From assembly GCA_039111635.1 (NCBI GenBank), contig JBCAQO010000002.1:1426001-1490000 (forward strand): DNA of 64,000 bases, in the 5' to 3' direction. Of the stretch, positions 1-13,640 are shown in pieces (positions within the stretch are counted from its first letter, which is position 1; every line of letters begins with the position of its first letter). The position numbers and the translations under genes were made by a program. This stretch comes from Heterobasidion occidentale (lineage: Eukaryota > Basidiomycota > Agaricomycetes > Russulales > Bondarzewiaceae). Under the pieces are notes generated by a model. That model ran no database searches. It was not told the origin of the DNA and worked only from the letters and a program-made list of their open reading frames with translations.

Positions 1-2540
<2,540 letters not shown>

Positions 2541-3394
2541 GGGAGCAAGCAAGTAAGAAGTGAATCCTCCAGCGCCACCAGGAGCCACATATTGAAGCGG
2601 AGAAGATACCGTCGGAGGCCGAACTCTGCCGAACGCCCGTAGAACTGTTCTGTTCTGAGTCTGTACTTAATAACACGCTGGATCTCAGGGATCCAAGGCT
2701 GTGTTTGCGATAAAAATGTTTCGCGGACGATCAGTGAACCTAAACATGATGCTTACGATGGTGAGGACAAAATCAAAGAAGCAGCCACAGAATGGTAAAG
2801 ACACAGGTATGTGTTAATTGTACATCATAACGAAAGCGGCAAAATGCAAGGCATCTGGAGTTATGACGCACCCTCAAGCTGTGAGGGACGCTGCATCTGA
2901 GTGAGCGCCGTAGAGCAAGGGGCTCAAACAAATACCGATGGGAGCAAGACTTTATTTTAGGCTGATATGGAGTTGACCGGCGAGCAAGGAAAAGGCCGCA
3001 ACCGGAATGATGCCGGGGTGTTAGGAGGCCGCAAGACAGCCGGCCGGGCTGGCGGTTACTTGAAATGGAGACGTAATGCGAAAGAGCCGCCAGCTGGAAC
3101 TCAGCTGGAATGCCGGAAGCTGCCGGTGGCTGCACCACCCAACCTCCTTCGTCCTTTAGACGCCGCCATCCTCCCTCTTGTCTCCCTTCCTCCATCTCTT
3201 CCCTCCATCCACTCCCCCCCTCTCCTGCTCCCCCATTATCTTCTCACCCTTTTCCTCGTTCTCAAATCTCTTTTTTTCTCGCTCTACGTCTTCTCCGTCC
3301 TCATCTTGTATTCGGCCATAGTAAACTCGGTCGTCAAACGCACGCCCGGACCTCGTTGATCGCCGTGCTCTCACCTCCTCTTTTCCCCCCTATT
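2541..3394. other. Divergent intergenic region, CDC5 / Zn2Cys6 regulator
   Basis: Separates the two divergent start codons. Bases about 3165-3290 are a long pyrimidine-rich (CT) tract on the plus strand shortly before the ATG at 3395, as is usual for basidiomycete core promoters and 5' leaders. I see no convincing gene; short frames here lack family signatures. Confidence 0.5.
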
Positions 3395-6300
3395 ATGGAG
3401 TTGGCTTCCCATATGTCGCCAGAGCCCGCCGCAGAGCAATCAAAGTCCAAGTACGTCGTTCCCTTTCATCCTTCGTCTACGATCTGATTTTTTTACGGGT
3501 GCCATTCGTGCTAATCAGTGCCAAGCCGCCGGTCCAGAGAGGCGCCAGGGCTTGCACTGTTTGCCGCGCTGCTAAAGTACAATTCTCTCCTCTCCACTTG
3601 AAAGATTTCTTCTCACACTCACCTAGATGAAATGCGTTGGTGCAGAAGACGGTCAGCAGCCCTGCCAACGCTGCAGACGCTCTAATTCAGAGTGAGTCGG
3701 ATATTACGTAGCATACATTTGCATTGTTTTTATTATTTTCTCAGATGTATTTTCGAGAAACACCGAAGAGGTCGCAAGCCAGGCTCCAAGTAAGACGCTT
3801 TCCCTTGCTCCTCTTCGCATGATTCACCTGGACAAAGGCTCTCCGAGGCTTCGAAGATGCTAAGGCGTCTAGAGAAGGGCCTCAATAGCGCGAAGTTGAA
3901 GCACAACCATGACTCCAGCTCCGCACCTTACCCTACCTCCCCCGCTCGTTCTGGTCGCTCCGAGTCTGGATATCGTCTTCGTCCGAGTGATCCCTATGGC
4001 ACTCCTGGCTCGCAGTTCTCCACTGAGCTCCCACCTCTTAACCTCCCCCCGGACTATGATGGGGACAGTTACGCTTCAAGAAATGGTTCTCGGTCTACTG
4101 ATCCAGAACACGAGGAAGATGATGGAGACCGTAATAGGGAAGGCATGTTCCCTGCCAAGCTGATTCGCAGAGAAAATCAGAGGCAGTCGTTCTTCAAAAC
4201 TATCCTCAACCCGGAACACGAACCCCCAACATCGTCGATGCCTTCTGATCGAGTTAGCCTGAGCTCTACCTACACGATATCGCCCGTTCACCTACCTCCT
4301 GGACTCCACGACCCTGTAACAGCGGGCATCATCGATGACGCCTACGCTAAGGTTCTCTTTGATCTCGTCTTTTTGCGCCTCAATCCGTTCGTCAACTTGT
4401 TTGACCCTGCTCTCCACTCGCCCACATATGTTCGCACAAAATCTCCCTTCTTGTACACAACCCTCCTCATGGCGGGGTGCAAATTCTTCAAGCCTGAAGC
4501 TTATAAGGCCTGTCAGAAGCTTGCCCATGAATTCGCTGTGCGTTCATTTGCGGAAGGATGGAAAAGTGTTGAGGTAGTCCAGGCTTTTGCCTGTCTTACC
4601 TACTGGAAGGAACCCGAGGACACCGTCTGTCATTTCTTCTCAAAAATTTTATGCGTTGCTGACACTTTCTTTGCAGCGTACATTTACGTACATTGGCTAT
4701 GTGAGTACTTTCATCGAGGGTACGGGCTTTGTTGTTCTAATACCGTCTGCTAGGCCTGCCGCATGGCTGTGGATTTGGGACTCAATCGCTATTTCTCTCA
4801 ACCCCCTCCCAACGAGACTGAGTTTCAACTTCGGGAGAGGCGCAACCGCGAGCGTACATATCTTGTTCTCTTTGTTCACGACAGAAGCTTGAATATGCAG
4901 ACGGGCAAGCAGTGGATGCTGCCTGAAGTAAGTTTCTTTTTTTGCTACACATCGATATGAGTTCGCTCATCTCGGACAAAGTGTGACCTCGTCAGACATT
5001 CCAATACTTGGCATGAAGAGGGTGGCTCCATCATCCGACCAGAAGATGTTATTGTGGCTGCATTCGTCCAGCTACGTCGCATCGCAGTGAGTAACAACAA
5101 TTCTCTGATCGAAGCATCTGCTTAATACCAGCGACATCCAGGCTGAGCTCACCGACGTCTTTTATATGCCCAACAAAGGAGTCACCGACACCACTCATGC
5201 TGACGTGAACCAGGAGGTCTTGCTTAGCAACTGTAATGGCAAGCTAACGCAGTGGATGGAGACATGGCAGAACGAGATGCGCCGCGCCAATGGCGAATTG
5301 TTCCACTTTGCCTTTCTGAGCTTCTTCCGACTGTATGTGCGTCTGTTTCTGAACAGCTTCGGTGTCCAAGCCTCTATATCGCCGGTATGTCCATCTCTCC
5401 GGTGTTCTGCCGTGTACTGCGGTGTTTACTTTTGAGCAGCAAAGTCGAGTTCCTCCCAGCTCGCAGGCTTTGTCGGCGTGCTATACCAGCGCCATGGAGA
5501 ACCTTCAAATTGTCACTAAGCAATTTGCGTCAATGAGCATGCTGGTATGAGAACTTTTCTTCCCCCATTTGGGATGAACATTCTCACCTTCTCATCGATT
5601 TAGCGCTATGGCCAAGACTCGATCACAGTCATGACCGCTTATTGCGCTGTTTTCCTCTTAAAGGTAAGCCATTGAATTGAGTTTGCAAGTACCGGTTTGA
5701 TCCATAGCTGATCCCATATCTGAACAGCTGCTTCGTAGCTCCAACACCCTTACTGAGTTGCACGAGGGCGCCACCAACGAAATTCACACCGTGATCTCTA
5801 ATGCGGCCGACGCGTACGAAGACGCGTCTTCTTTGTCTCCCACATCTACTGGAGCAGCCTATCATTCCCGATTCCTTCGCGGCCTGGTAGCTCAAGATAT
5901 TTTCAAGGCCCGCCAGACGGAGACCGCCCGGTTTCAAGGGGCTCCATCGGATGTTCGGGTATTCAGTGAGTCCTGTTGGCCGCCGATCGCTTTCTTCGGC
6001 GACTCATCTTTCCTTGTTAGATCACTCGAGCAATTCGCGTCACCCCGGTCCATCAGCGTCTCAGGTACAGTCGCCTTCGGCCATGTATCCACAAAACGTG
6101 GGACAGGAGCAACAGTCCTCCTTCCACTTCCCTGCATCGCCCAACGTTCCACCCCCTCCGCCGTCGATGCAGGATCCTCTGATGCAGACCAGCGAGCCGA
6201 GCATGCGTACATCCAATGGATATGCCCCTTACAATCAACCGACGCAGATGATGCCCGACGATCAGCGGTATTGGAATCACATGTTCCGCGAGCTTGGGTA

Positions 6301-6496
6301 TGGCGAAAACACGGTATCTGCAAATCAATATGCGGGGTATGCAAACGGCAGCGGTCATGGCAATGGTAATGGAAGTGGGAGCGCTGGGGCTGGCGGCATG
6401 CTGGGATACGGACGTACTCAACATGCCTATCCAGAGCATCACCAGCAGTACCAATATAGCATCCATCCGCCCGCCGCCGGCTACAGTCCGCACTGA
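3395..6496 (+). CDS. Zn2Cys6 fungal transcription factor, PriB-like
   Basis: Nuclear sequence-specific DNA-binding regulator. ATG 3395 opens a 56-nt exon (MELASHMSPEPA...), followed by an exon from 3519. Across three exon joins the zinc cluster reads CTVCRAAKMKC, then C-QR-C-RRSNSE-C, giving spacing C-X2-C-X6-C-X9-C-X2-C-X6-C. It is followed by the basic linker EKHRRGRKPGSKLSEASK and a short leucine-rich dimerisation-like helix. The middle (about 4300-5750) is a fungal-specific transcription factor domain (FLRLNPFVNLFDP, LTYWKEPEDT, MAVDLGLNRYF). The C-terminus is low complexity with Pro-, Gly/Asn- and Gln-rich stretches, ending YSPH at 6496. About ten exons. From memory the zinc cluster and linker closely resemble Lentinula edodes PriB, a developmental regulator; I am fairly but not fully sure of that assignment, so no symbol is given. 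Confidence 0.9.
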
Positions 6497-7181
6497 ACTT
6501 CATCTGGTATCGTCGCCCAATCTATTCTCGACGTTCTTCCCTGTCTTGCATCACGTCCCTGCAATGGCGATTCCTGTGACCAATTCCTGTCCATTCCACT
6601 GCCATTTTTCCGTTCTTTCATCTTGCTTCTGTCGCTATGCTGTCGTCACTGCTTTGTGTTCATCGTCTTACTAGCCTTTTCTTGTCTTGTCTTCAAGGAT
6701 TCAACCTTAGTCTCCTCTCTCCCACATATCGCGCACTAGCGTGCTTCGATACTTTTAGGAGCGTCAATGACTGTTTCATGCGCTTATTGATCCTGGCCGC
6801 TTCTTCGTCTGAATCGCATTTTCCTTTCGGTATGACTCATTTTTCGTAATATGTACTTTTACTTCTCCTCGCGTCATCCTCATTGTTATACTGAATCACC
6901 TATCGTACGGCGCGATCACGAGGGCGCTAATATTGTCGTCTTGGGACACTCTTGGGACCCGTCTTTAGGCAAACCCTTTATCCGCGTGTGGATTTTCTTA
7001 CCAAACTTCCGCTTCAAGTATTAATTCCGATGAGTTTCGACAGAAACCCCCGTGCTAGCGAAATGTGTCGGCGATAGAAGTTTCTAGCGGCCTGGGCCTC
7101 TTGTTATGAATCTATTTGTAAAAGCGCACAGCAAAGATGGACCAGACGTATGCTCTAGCGCTTCAGCATTGACAGGGCTTC
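6497..7181. other. Convergent 3' intergenic region
   Basis: Lies between the stop codons of the Zn2Cys6 gene (+) and NUP37 (-). Pyrimidine-rich at first, then A+T-richer. It should hold both 3' UTRs. No reading frame here has recognisable coding character. Confidence 0.5.
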
Positions 7182-8652
7182 TTAATCAACACCTATATAA
7201 AATACGATTAGCTGCCTCTCAACTACAGCAACTATCCTTGGAATGCCCTTCGTCGCCAGAAAATCAAAATCTTGGACTCGTAGAGGTCGAGGGCCAATAT
7301 TGAACACTGTTGGCTCTGCTTGAACGTACGAATAGTTGTAGACATGGATGACGGCGCCCTTGGACGGCGAACGAGTCGAGATGGCGAAGTAGTCTGGGAA
7401 GGTCTGACACCATCTGCAGAGGACGATCAAAGCGGAGAGATAAGATTCATCTGAAGAAACAAAGGCGGCAGACAGCGGCGCTCACCTGAAACGATGTCCT
7501 CCTTCGGGGAAACTCATGCCTGTAACCGTGGGTTTTCCGCCCTGCAGCTTGGCTAAGTCCCATATAGCGAAACGAGGACCATACGTAGCGCCTACGCTAC
7601 AGGCGAAAAGAGATGTCAGATATGTCACCTCGCCCATCAAGATCAAAAAGTAACGGCAGTCCGACTCGGGTCCCTTATGCAGCTGACATGGTGGGAAGGA
7701 AAGGCTAGATGATGGCACCTACATATCAACGGAGTCGCGGCGCCACGAGACAGACCCGGACCAGTAGGAAAACGCGCCTGTGGCAATGTCAGCAAGCGCG
7801 CGGGGTTCGACGAGTTCAATGACACTCGGTTTGTTGGTTTCGCTGCGCCAATCAGTAAGAAATATAGAGCCGCGACTGTCGGATACGATCAGCTCTTTGC
7901 TGGCGGAGGGGTGAGCGTTGACACTGGTAAGGGGGTGAGGGAAAGGGACAGCCCAGGCGAATGGCTGTGGGCGAGGAGGATTGGGATCAGGAGAAGTGGC
8001 AGGTGTCGGTGTTTGCAAAGCGGGGGCGTCAACTTTCGGATGTAGATCCCACACCATGAGCATTTTGTCGTCTAAAACAGGGATGTGTGAGAATGGTCGA
8101 AGTGTTTATAGGTGGCTTAGCGCACCAGAAACGGTGGCAACATATTTTGCACTGTCATCGGTGCTGCCTCCGCAAAACGTCATATCGTTCACCCGTCCAT
8201 GGTGGCCGGAGAGACCCCCACCGAAAGGAAATATATCCTCACTAGCATTAATATGATGGGATTTTGTTAGGAGATGTAGGCCAAAGTCTGCGGAGGCGGC
8301 TGCGAGTCTGTTTATGTGAGAAACGCGTGAGTGGAGAACAACATAACGCACTTCAGGCTTACTCAATGATCCACTGGTCAGAATGAGAGGGTGACACTGA
8401 GCGCGAAGACCATGCGAGAGCCGTTATCCGTGAACCGACATGGAAAGACGCGACAAGAGTGGCTGAGGACTCGTACTGCCGGAATATGAATGGGTCAGCT
8501 ACTGGAAACAGAGCGATATTCAAGTGAAGGCGTACGATGAGGTAGACATGGACCGAATGGTCACCACCCAGGGCGACAAAGTCCGGCGCGTCGTCGTTGT
8601 AGCACGCACGAAGGACGTGTATGTGTTCGGGGAGATGATGTCGGATGTCCAT
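7182..8652 (-). CDS. NUP37: Nucleoporin Nup37-like WD40 protein
   Basis: WD40 beta-propeller subunit of the Nup107/Nup84 (Y) complex scaffold of the nuclear pore. ATG 8652 gives MDIRHHLPEHIHVLR. The exons read through ALGGDHSVHVY, an exon with ADFGLHLLT and GLSGHHGRVNDM, then DDKMLMVWDLHP, FPHPLTSVNAHPS, SDSRGSIFLTDW, VEPRALAD, ATYGPRFAIWDL and SFPEGGHRFRWCQTFPDYFA. It ends RPLRVQDFDF...VFYIGVD with a stop at 7182-7184. The repeated D-W/V-W-D type strand ends fit WD40 repeats, and the FPHPLTSV, RGSIFLTDWR and GGHRFRW blocks match fungal Nup37 as I know it. Exons are separated by short introns that I placed by continuity of the homology. The start codon is only 22 bp from the end of a MITE (8674-8901), so the 5' UTR and promoter must lie within that element. 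Confidence 0.88.
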
Positions 8653-8673
8653 GATTGTTTGCAGCAAGTGTGA

Positions 8674-8901
8674 CACTCAGTAAAAACAGAAGTCAGGTGA
8701 ACGTCATGCCCAGTCACAAAACTGGGCTTTTGTCATGTATCCGTCAAAAGAGAAGCACAAAAAGTCATGCGAAGGTCATAAACCGCTGAATGGACACGAC
8801 TTTCACACGACTTCTGCCCCGCTGTTCTGACGGATACATGACAAAAACCCAGTTTAGTGACTGGGCATGACGTTTACTTGACTTTCCGTTTTTACTGAGT
8901 G
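8674..8901. mobile_element. MITE with ~80-bp terminal inverted repeats, TGA target duplication
   Basis: The two ends are near-perfect inverted copies: CACTCAGTAAAAAC at the left and its complement at the right, continuing for about 80 bp (GTCATGCCCAGTCAC, GTCATGTATCCGTC on both arms). Each arm contains a smaller hairpin around CCCAGT..ACTGGG. The element is 228 bp and noncoding, so it is a non-autonomous foldback/MITE. It is flanked by the 3-bp direct repeat TGA (8671-8673 and 8902-8904). Termini starting CACT plus a 3-bp duplication are compatible with CACTA-type transposases; PIF/Harbinger is an alternative. It fills almost the whole space between NUP37 and the next ORF. Confidence 0.9.
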
Positions 8902-8934
8902 TGACATGTGACCACTCTCACTTTGAGCAGGTTC

Positions 8935-9126
8935 ATGGCCGTCAAAGGACCCAACCCAGCTCTCTTTGCAGGTGTCGCCCTTCTCTCTTTCAGTGCTTTC
9001 TATTTTCTCGTAAATCATCGCGCAGCAACCGCACCAGCTTCTGCACGTCCTCGTCCCAACGACCACCCCCTTGTCCCTCCCATTCATAGCGAAGAGGCAG
9101 ACAAGCCCAACCCTAGAACAATCTAG
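8935..9126 (+). CDS. Small single-pass membrane protein (63 aa)
   Basis: ATG 8935 opens a 63-codon uninterrupted frame. The protein begins MAVKGPNPALFAG and has one hydrophobic segment of about 17 residues (VALLSFSAFYFLV), then a polar, Pro/Ala-rich tail (ATAPASARPRPNDHP) ending at TAG/TAA-type stop 9124-9126. The architecture suggests an organelle or ER single-pass protein with an N-terminal anchor. I do not recognise the family. It starts 33 bp after the MITE and stops 27 bp before the UMP-CMP kinase ATG, so it is probably carried on the same transcript, either as the first cistron of a bicistronic mRNA or as a long upstream ORF. The clear hydropathy pattern and codon use make chance occurrence less likely. 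Confidence 0.6.
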   Translation: MAVKGPNPALFAGVALLSFSAFYFLVNHRAATAPASARPRPNDHPLVPPIHSEEADKPNPRTI

Positions 9127-9153
9127 AAGAGTAGACTCGCCTCCTTCGACAAG

Positions 9154-10111
<958 letters not shown>

Positions 10112-10291
10112 CTCGGCATCTCGCGTTGTGCCTTCGACTTTTGAAATGATTGTCGCACGTTTGCTCCCCTTGACCATGATCCTAATCTACGCTGATATAC
10201 CACGGTGGGCGCTCGCTGGTGGAGTATATAAAATATAGAATTCATCCGGTTTAGTTATACATCGCCAAGCATTGAAATCGGCCTCAAAGTG

Positions 10292-11566
10292 TCATGTGTA
10301 TACAGCGAGGTCTAACTTGTGTAAGGTCTGCGACAAGACCCTTGACAGGGCTTTTCCGCCAGGCGGGATCGTAAAGATCGTCCCGTCCGCACATAGGAGA
10401 TGCGCTTCTTCGTCCGCTTTGTCCTGTATCAAGATGATTAAAGCATCGGTCGGGACTGTGCTTGCACTTACTGGTATCCACTCCCATCCGCCGACTCGGA
10501 AGTACTCCACGACAGGCAATCCAATACCTCCCTCGCCGACTTCTCCGTCTGCTCCATACCTCAGTTTCACGTGCGCGCCATTTGCATACGCACCACCAAG
10601 CACCTGCCACGCCTTCCCCGTAAACCGCGTTCTTGTTTCCTCCGTCTCGTCCTTTACAGAAGGATCTCTCTTTGGACGGACGGCAACCACATCGATTGCA
10701 CCATCTTCATGGTCTGTGGATGCCGAAGGATGCGATCGTGCGAGAGGGGAAATGCGGAACGCAGGTTCAAGACGATCGACATTTATGGTGGTCAAGAAGT
10801 ACGCAAACGGTCCGTCGAGCTCTGTCTCCGCTTCCGATACTGGGGCGAATGCGTCTGTCGTAGGATCGTAACGTTGCACACCCGACGAGGGCGTGAACGG
10901 AAGGAGGCGCACACGCGAGTGGTACCATCGGGTTGCGTTCTGCTGCGCGGCCACCTTGAACCTTTCGATTCCTGGCATCTCTTTCCTAAGAGCCTCCGAA
11001 TCGTGCAATATAGATGCATGTAGGGATGTCGAAGTGACCACAATGGACACAACAGAAGTATGCGCCCTTGTGTCGCTGTCCTGAGAGGAAGCATGCGGAG
11101 GCGTGATGACAGTGTGTGAGAGCGTGAGCAGTTTTGCCGATGGCGTAGGCCCAAGGAAAGCGTCGAATGATGCAAATTGGTGAGAAGAGGTATCTGTACC
11201 CGTGGATTGAGGGAAGAAGGAGGAGTGCAGTGCATTTGCGGTCCCGCCTGGGATAAGAGCGATACGAAATCGTGGAAACGGCTTCGAGTCGCCTCGCCGC
11301 GCACACTCCTCATCCAAAACATTGACGATCTCGTGTAGCGTTCCATCCCCCGATACAAGGACGATGTCGATTGCCACTCTGTCCTTGGCTGGAAACTGAT
11401 CGATGAAATCGACAACAAGTGAACCGGCGTGCCCCGGACGCTCCGTGCTCACGACCCTATCTGCGATTTTTCCATGTCTTGAGAGGAGCGGAAGGATGTG
11501 TTCTTCGACAATCTGTTTGCTAGAACTGTTTCCGCTGACGGGATTATAGAGGACAAGAAGAGGCAT
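10292..11566 (-). CDS. Lipid kinase of the DAGK/sphingosine-kinase catalytic family
   Basis: Intronless 424-codon frame from ATG 11566 (MPLLVLYNPVSGNSSSKQ) to TGA 10292-10294. It has the hallmarks of the diacylglycerol kinase catalytic fold: NPVSG near the N-terminus, the ATP-binding glycine motif SGDGTLHEIVN (the GGDGT equivalent), and IPGGTANAL about 40 residues later. The C-terminal half carries acidic and Gly residues (GAIDVVAVR) of the second lobe. No transmembrane segment or C1 domain is visible, so it most resembles soluble sphingosine/long-chain-base or NAD-kinase-like lipid kinases; the exact lipid substrate cannot be read from sequence. A TTG codon lies in frame upstream at 11596, but the first ATG is preferred. 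Divergent to the nitrilase gene with about 250 bp between starts. Confidence 0.88.
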   Translation of the reverse strand: MPLLVLYNPVSGNSSSKQIVEEHILPLLSRHGKIADRVVSTERPGHAGSLVVDFIDQFPAKDRVAIDIVLVSGDGTLHEIVNVLDEECARRGDSKPFPRFRIALIPGGTANALHSSFFPQSTGTDTSSHQFASFDAFLGPTPSAKLLTLSHTVITPPHASSQDSDTRAHTSVVSIVVTSTSLHASILHDSEALRKEMPGIERFKVAAQQNATRWYHSRVRLLPFTPSSGVQRYDPTTDAFAPVSEAETELDGPFAYFLTTINVDRLEPAFRISPLARSHPSASTDHEDGAIDVVAVRPKRDPSVKDETEETRTRFTGKAWQVLGGAYANGAHVKLRYGADGEVGEGGIGLPVVEYFRVGGWEWIPVSASTVPTDALIILIQDKADEEAHLLCADGTIFTIPPGGKALSRVLSQTLHKLDLAVYT

Positions 11567-11817
11567 GTTCCGGGACCAAGCCAGTTGGGAGAACAAGATG
11601 TAGAGATTTGATCCCAGATATATATATGGAAACTGGCCGACCTTTGAAGCCTGTGGGTGGGTGGCTTGAGCGGGATCTGACTCACATTGTACAGATTGTT
11701 GCAGAGAGAGTGACGATGGCGTACTCAGCGGGCCGATAAGATATACCTCCTTTGATTAGATTAGATCCAAATCCGTTTATGAATTCACAGGGCCAGGCTT
11801 GCCAAAGCTCTTGACTG
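11567..11817. promoter_or_regulatory. Divergent promoter, lipid kinase / nitrilase
   Basis: 251 bp between the ATGs of two divergent genes. A TATA-like AT run (atatatata, about 11617-11626) lies on the lipid-kinase side. No other motif is claimed. Confidence 0.4.
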
Positions 11818-13347
11818 ATGCTTCGCACCTGGCTCTCCACATACCGAGCGTCACTCCCCCGCCTCTCCAGATCAGTGACATCCATGTCATCTCCCGCGCC
11901 GGATTTTAAGGCCTTCAACTTAGCATTGATTCAGCTAGGCCAGATTGGCGCTGACAAAGCTGCCAACTTGAAGCATGCAAAGGAAATGATCCTGACCGCC
12001 GCTCGCGCAGGGAGTACGAGCGATAAGAAGCCTTCCCTTGTTGTCCTCCCAGTACGTATTTCTCATTCTCAATCCAGTGCTTACTATAATCAAGATGGAT
12101 CTAGGAATGCTTTAACTCACCGTATGGACATGTTCATTTCCCTGTGTATGCCGAAACGATAGGATTCAAGCCTGGGAAGACCTACGATGTCCAGAAGAGC
12201 TCCAGTGAGAGTGTAAGGCTACTCTCAGAAACAGCCAAGGAGGCTGGTATATGGTTGATTGGCGGTCCGTCCCAGCTCAAAAGTTGGTATAAAGACTGAC
12301 GGAGGCATTATCAGGTTCCATTCCTGAACGGGATACCGAGGACGGGAATGTATATAACACTGCGACAGTGTACAACCCAGAGGGTGTGAATTCATGTCTC
12401 CACCACTCTCAGCTAACCTTACATGTCACCTTCGACTCAGGGGACCTTGTCGCAATCCACAGGAAAGTACACCTATTTGACATCGACATTCCGGGCAAGA
12501 TCACATTCAAGGTGAGCAATATCTACCGATATATCAAAATCCGGTTTCGATTTTAAGCTTCTCAACGTAGGAAAGCGAGACATTGACGGGCGGTACAACC
12601 CTGAATTACTTTGATACAGGTACGTCACAATGCAAGTCTCGCATTCCACTGCAAATACAGAATGTACTCATCTTCTCGAAAGACTTTGCTCGGATCGGTC
12701 TCGGAATCTGCTACGATGTCAGATTCCCCGAGCTCGCGATGATCGCTGCTCGGAAAGGTTTGCTCTCTATGGTGTTCGGTCTGAGTTGGCATCTCACTCT
12801 GGACGACACCAGGTTGTCAAGTTCTAATATATCCAGGGGCCTTCAATAAGACAACAGGTCCTCTTCACTGGGAACTTCTACAGCGATCTCGGTATGCTTA
12901 TCTGTTCTGACGACATTCAAGCAGATACGCCTTGACTGCATCTTTTGGCAGGGCTGTTGACAATCAAGTTTATTTCTCAATGTGCAGTCCAGCACGAGAC
13001 TTGACGGCGGGATATCATGCGGTGAATTCCCTGTAACCCATCTGCTTGACTACTCTGATATTCCGTTCCAGTGGGGACACTCAATGGTAATCGACCCTTT
13101 GTAAGTAGGGAATGTGGCATCTTAAAATTTGGAGAGTTAACACAAAATACAGTGGGGCCAAGCTCGCTGAGGCAGAAGAAGGGGAGACAATCATATATGC
13201 AAAAATAGGTCGGCACCAAAGCATACGCGATACTTGATCATGGTCATCTGATGTTTCACAGATCCTAAGACATTCAACGAAGCTCGTGCGGGTATTCCTG
13301 TGACTACACAGCGGCGGTTTGACGTATATCCTGATGTGGCCAAGTAG
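11818..13347 (+). CDS. Nitrilase-family amidase (Nit2/omega-amidase type)
   Basis: Hydrolyses small amides through a Glu-Lys-Cys triad; Nit2-type enzymes deamidate alpha-ketoglutaramate and Nit1/3-type enzymes deaminated glutathione. ATG 11818. After the first intron the exon starts with [17 protein letters not shown], supplying the catalytic Glu at the P-E junction. [17 protein letters not shown] carries the Lys, and [15 protein letters not shown] the Cys nucleophile. [16 protein letters not shown] follows an intron that I place at GTCTGAG...CCAG, and the tail reads HSMVIDPFG...[21 protein letters not shown] 13345-13347. The first 22 codons ([19 protein letters not shown]) are basic, Ser-rich and free of acidic residues, like a mitochondrial presequence; a second ATG at 11884 starts exactly at the normal cytosolic N-terminus. 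Which Nit subtype it is remains open. Confidence 0.9.
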
Positions 13348-13640
13348 CTGTGTGGTTGTGAAGATTTTGGACGGATCAGCGCTACTGCTATATTGTGTGT
13401 CGGTATTTCAGTAAGAGCAGTGTAGATAAAATTGCTAGAGCGCCCAATGAAGAGGCTGTGAGTGAGTGTGTCAGCCACGTTTTGCCCAAAACGGAAGGAT
13501 GGGTGATGGAACATGCCCGAAAATTCGAGCAGTTTCCATAAGCCCTGCCTTTATCTGCAAGACGCAGCCGCTCGTTCTTCTAACTCTTACTGCAACGTCT
13601 TGCGTCCCATACCCTTTCACTTCCCCTCCCTTCCACCACC

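Noticed and set aside
5934..6503. Long antisense frame over the end of the Zn2Cys6 gene
   Set aside because: Shadow of the low-complexity Gly/Asn/Pro-rich C-terminus on the plus strand.
10571..11023. Plus-strand frames over the lipid kinase
   Set aside because: The minus strand carries a complete 424-codon kinase with GDGT and PGGT motifs; these are shadows.
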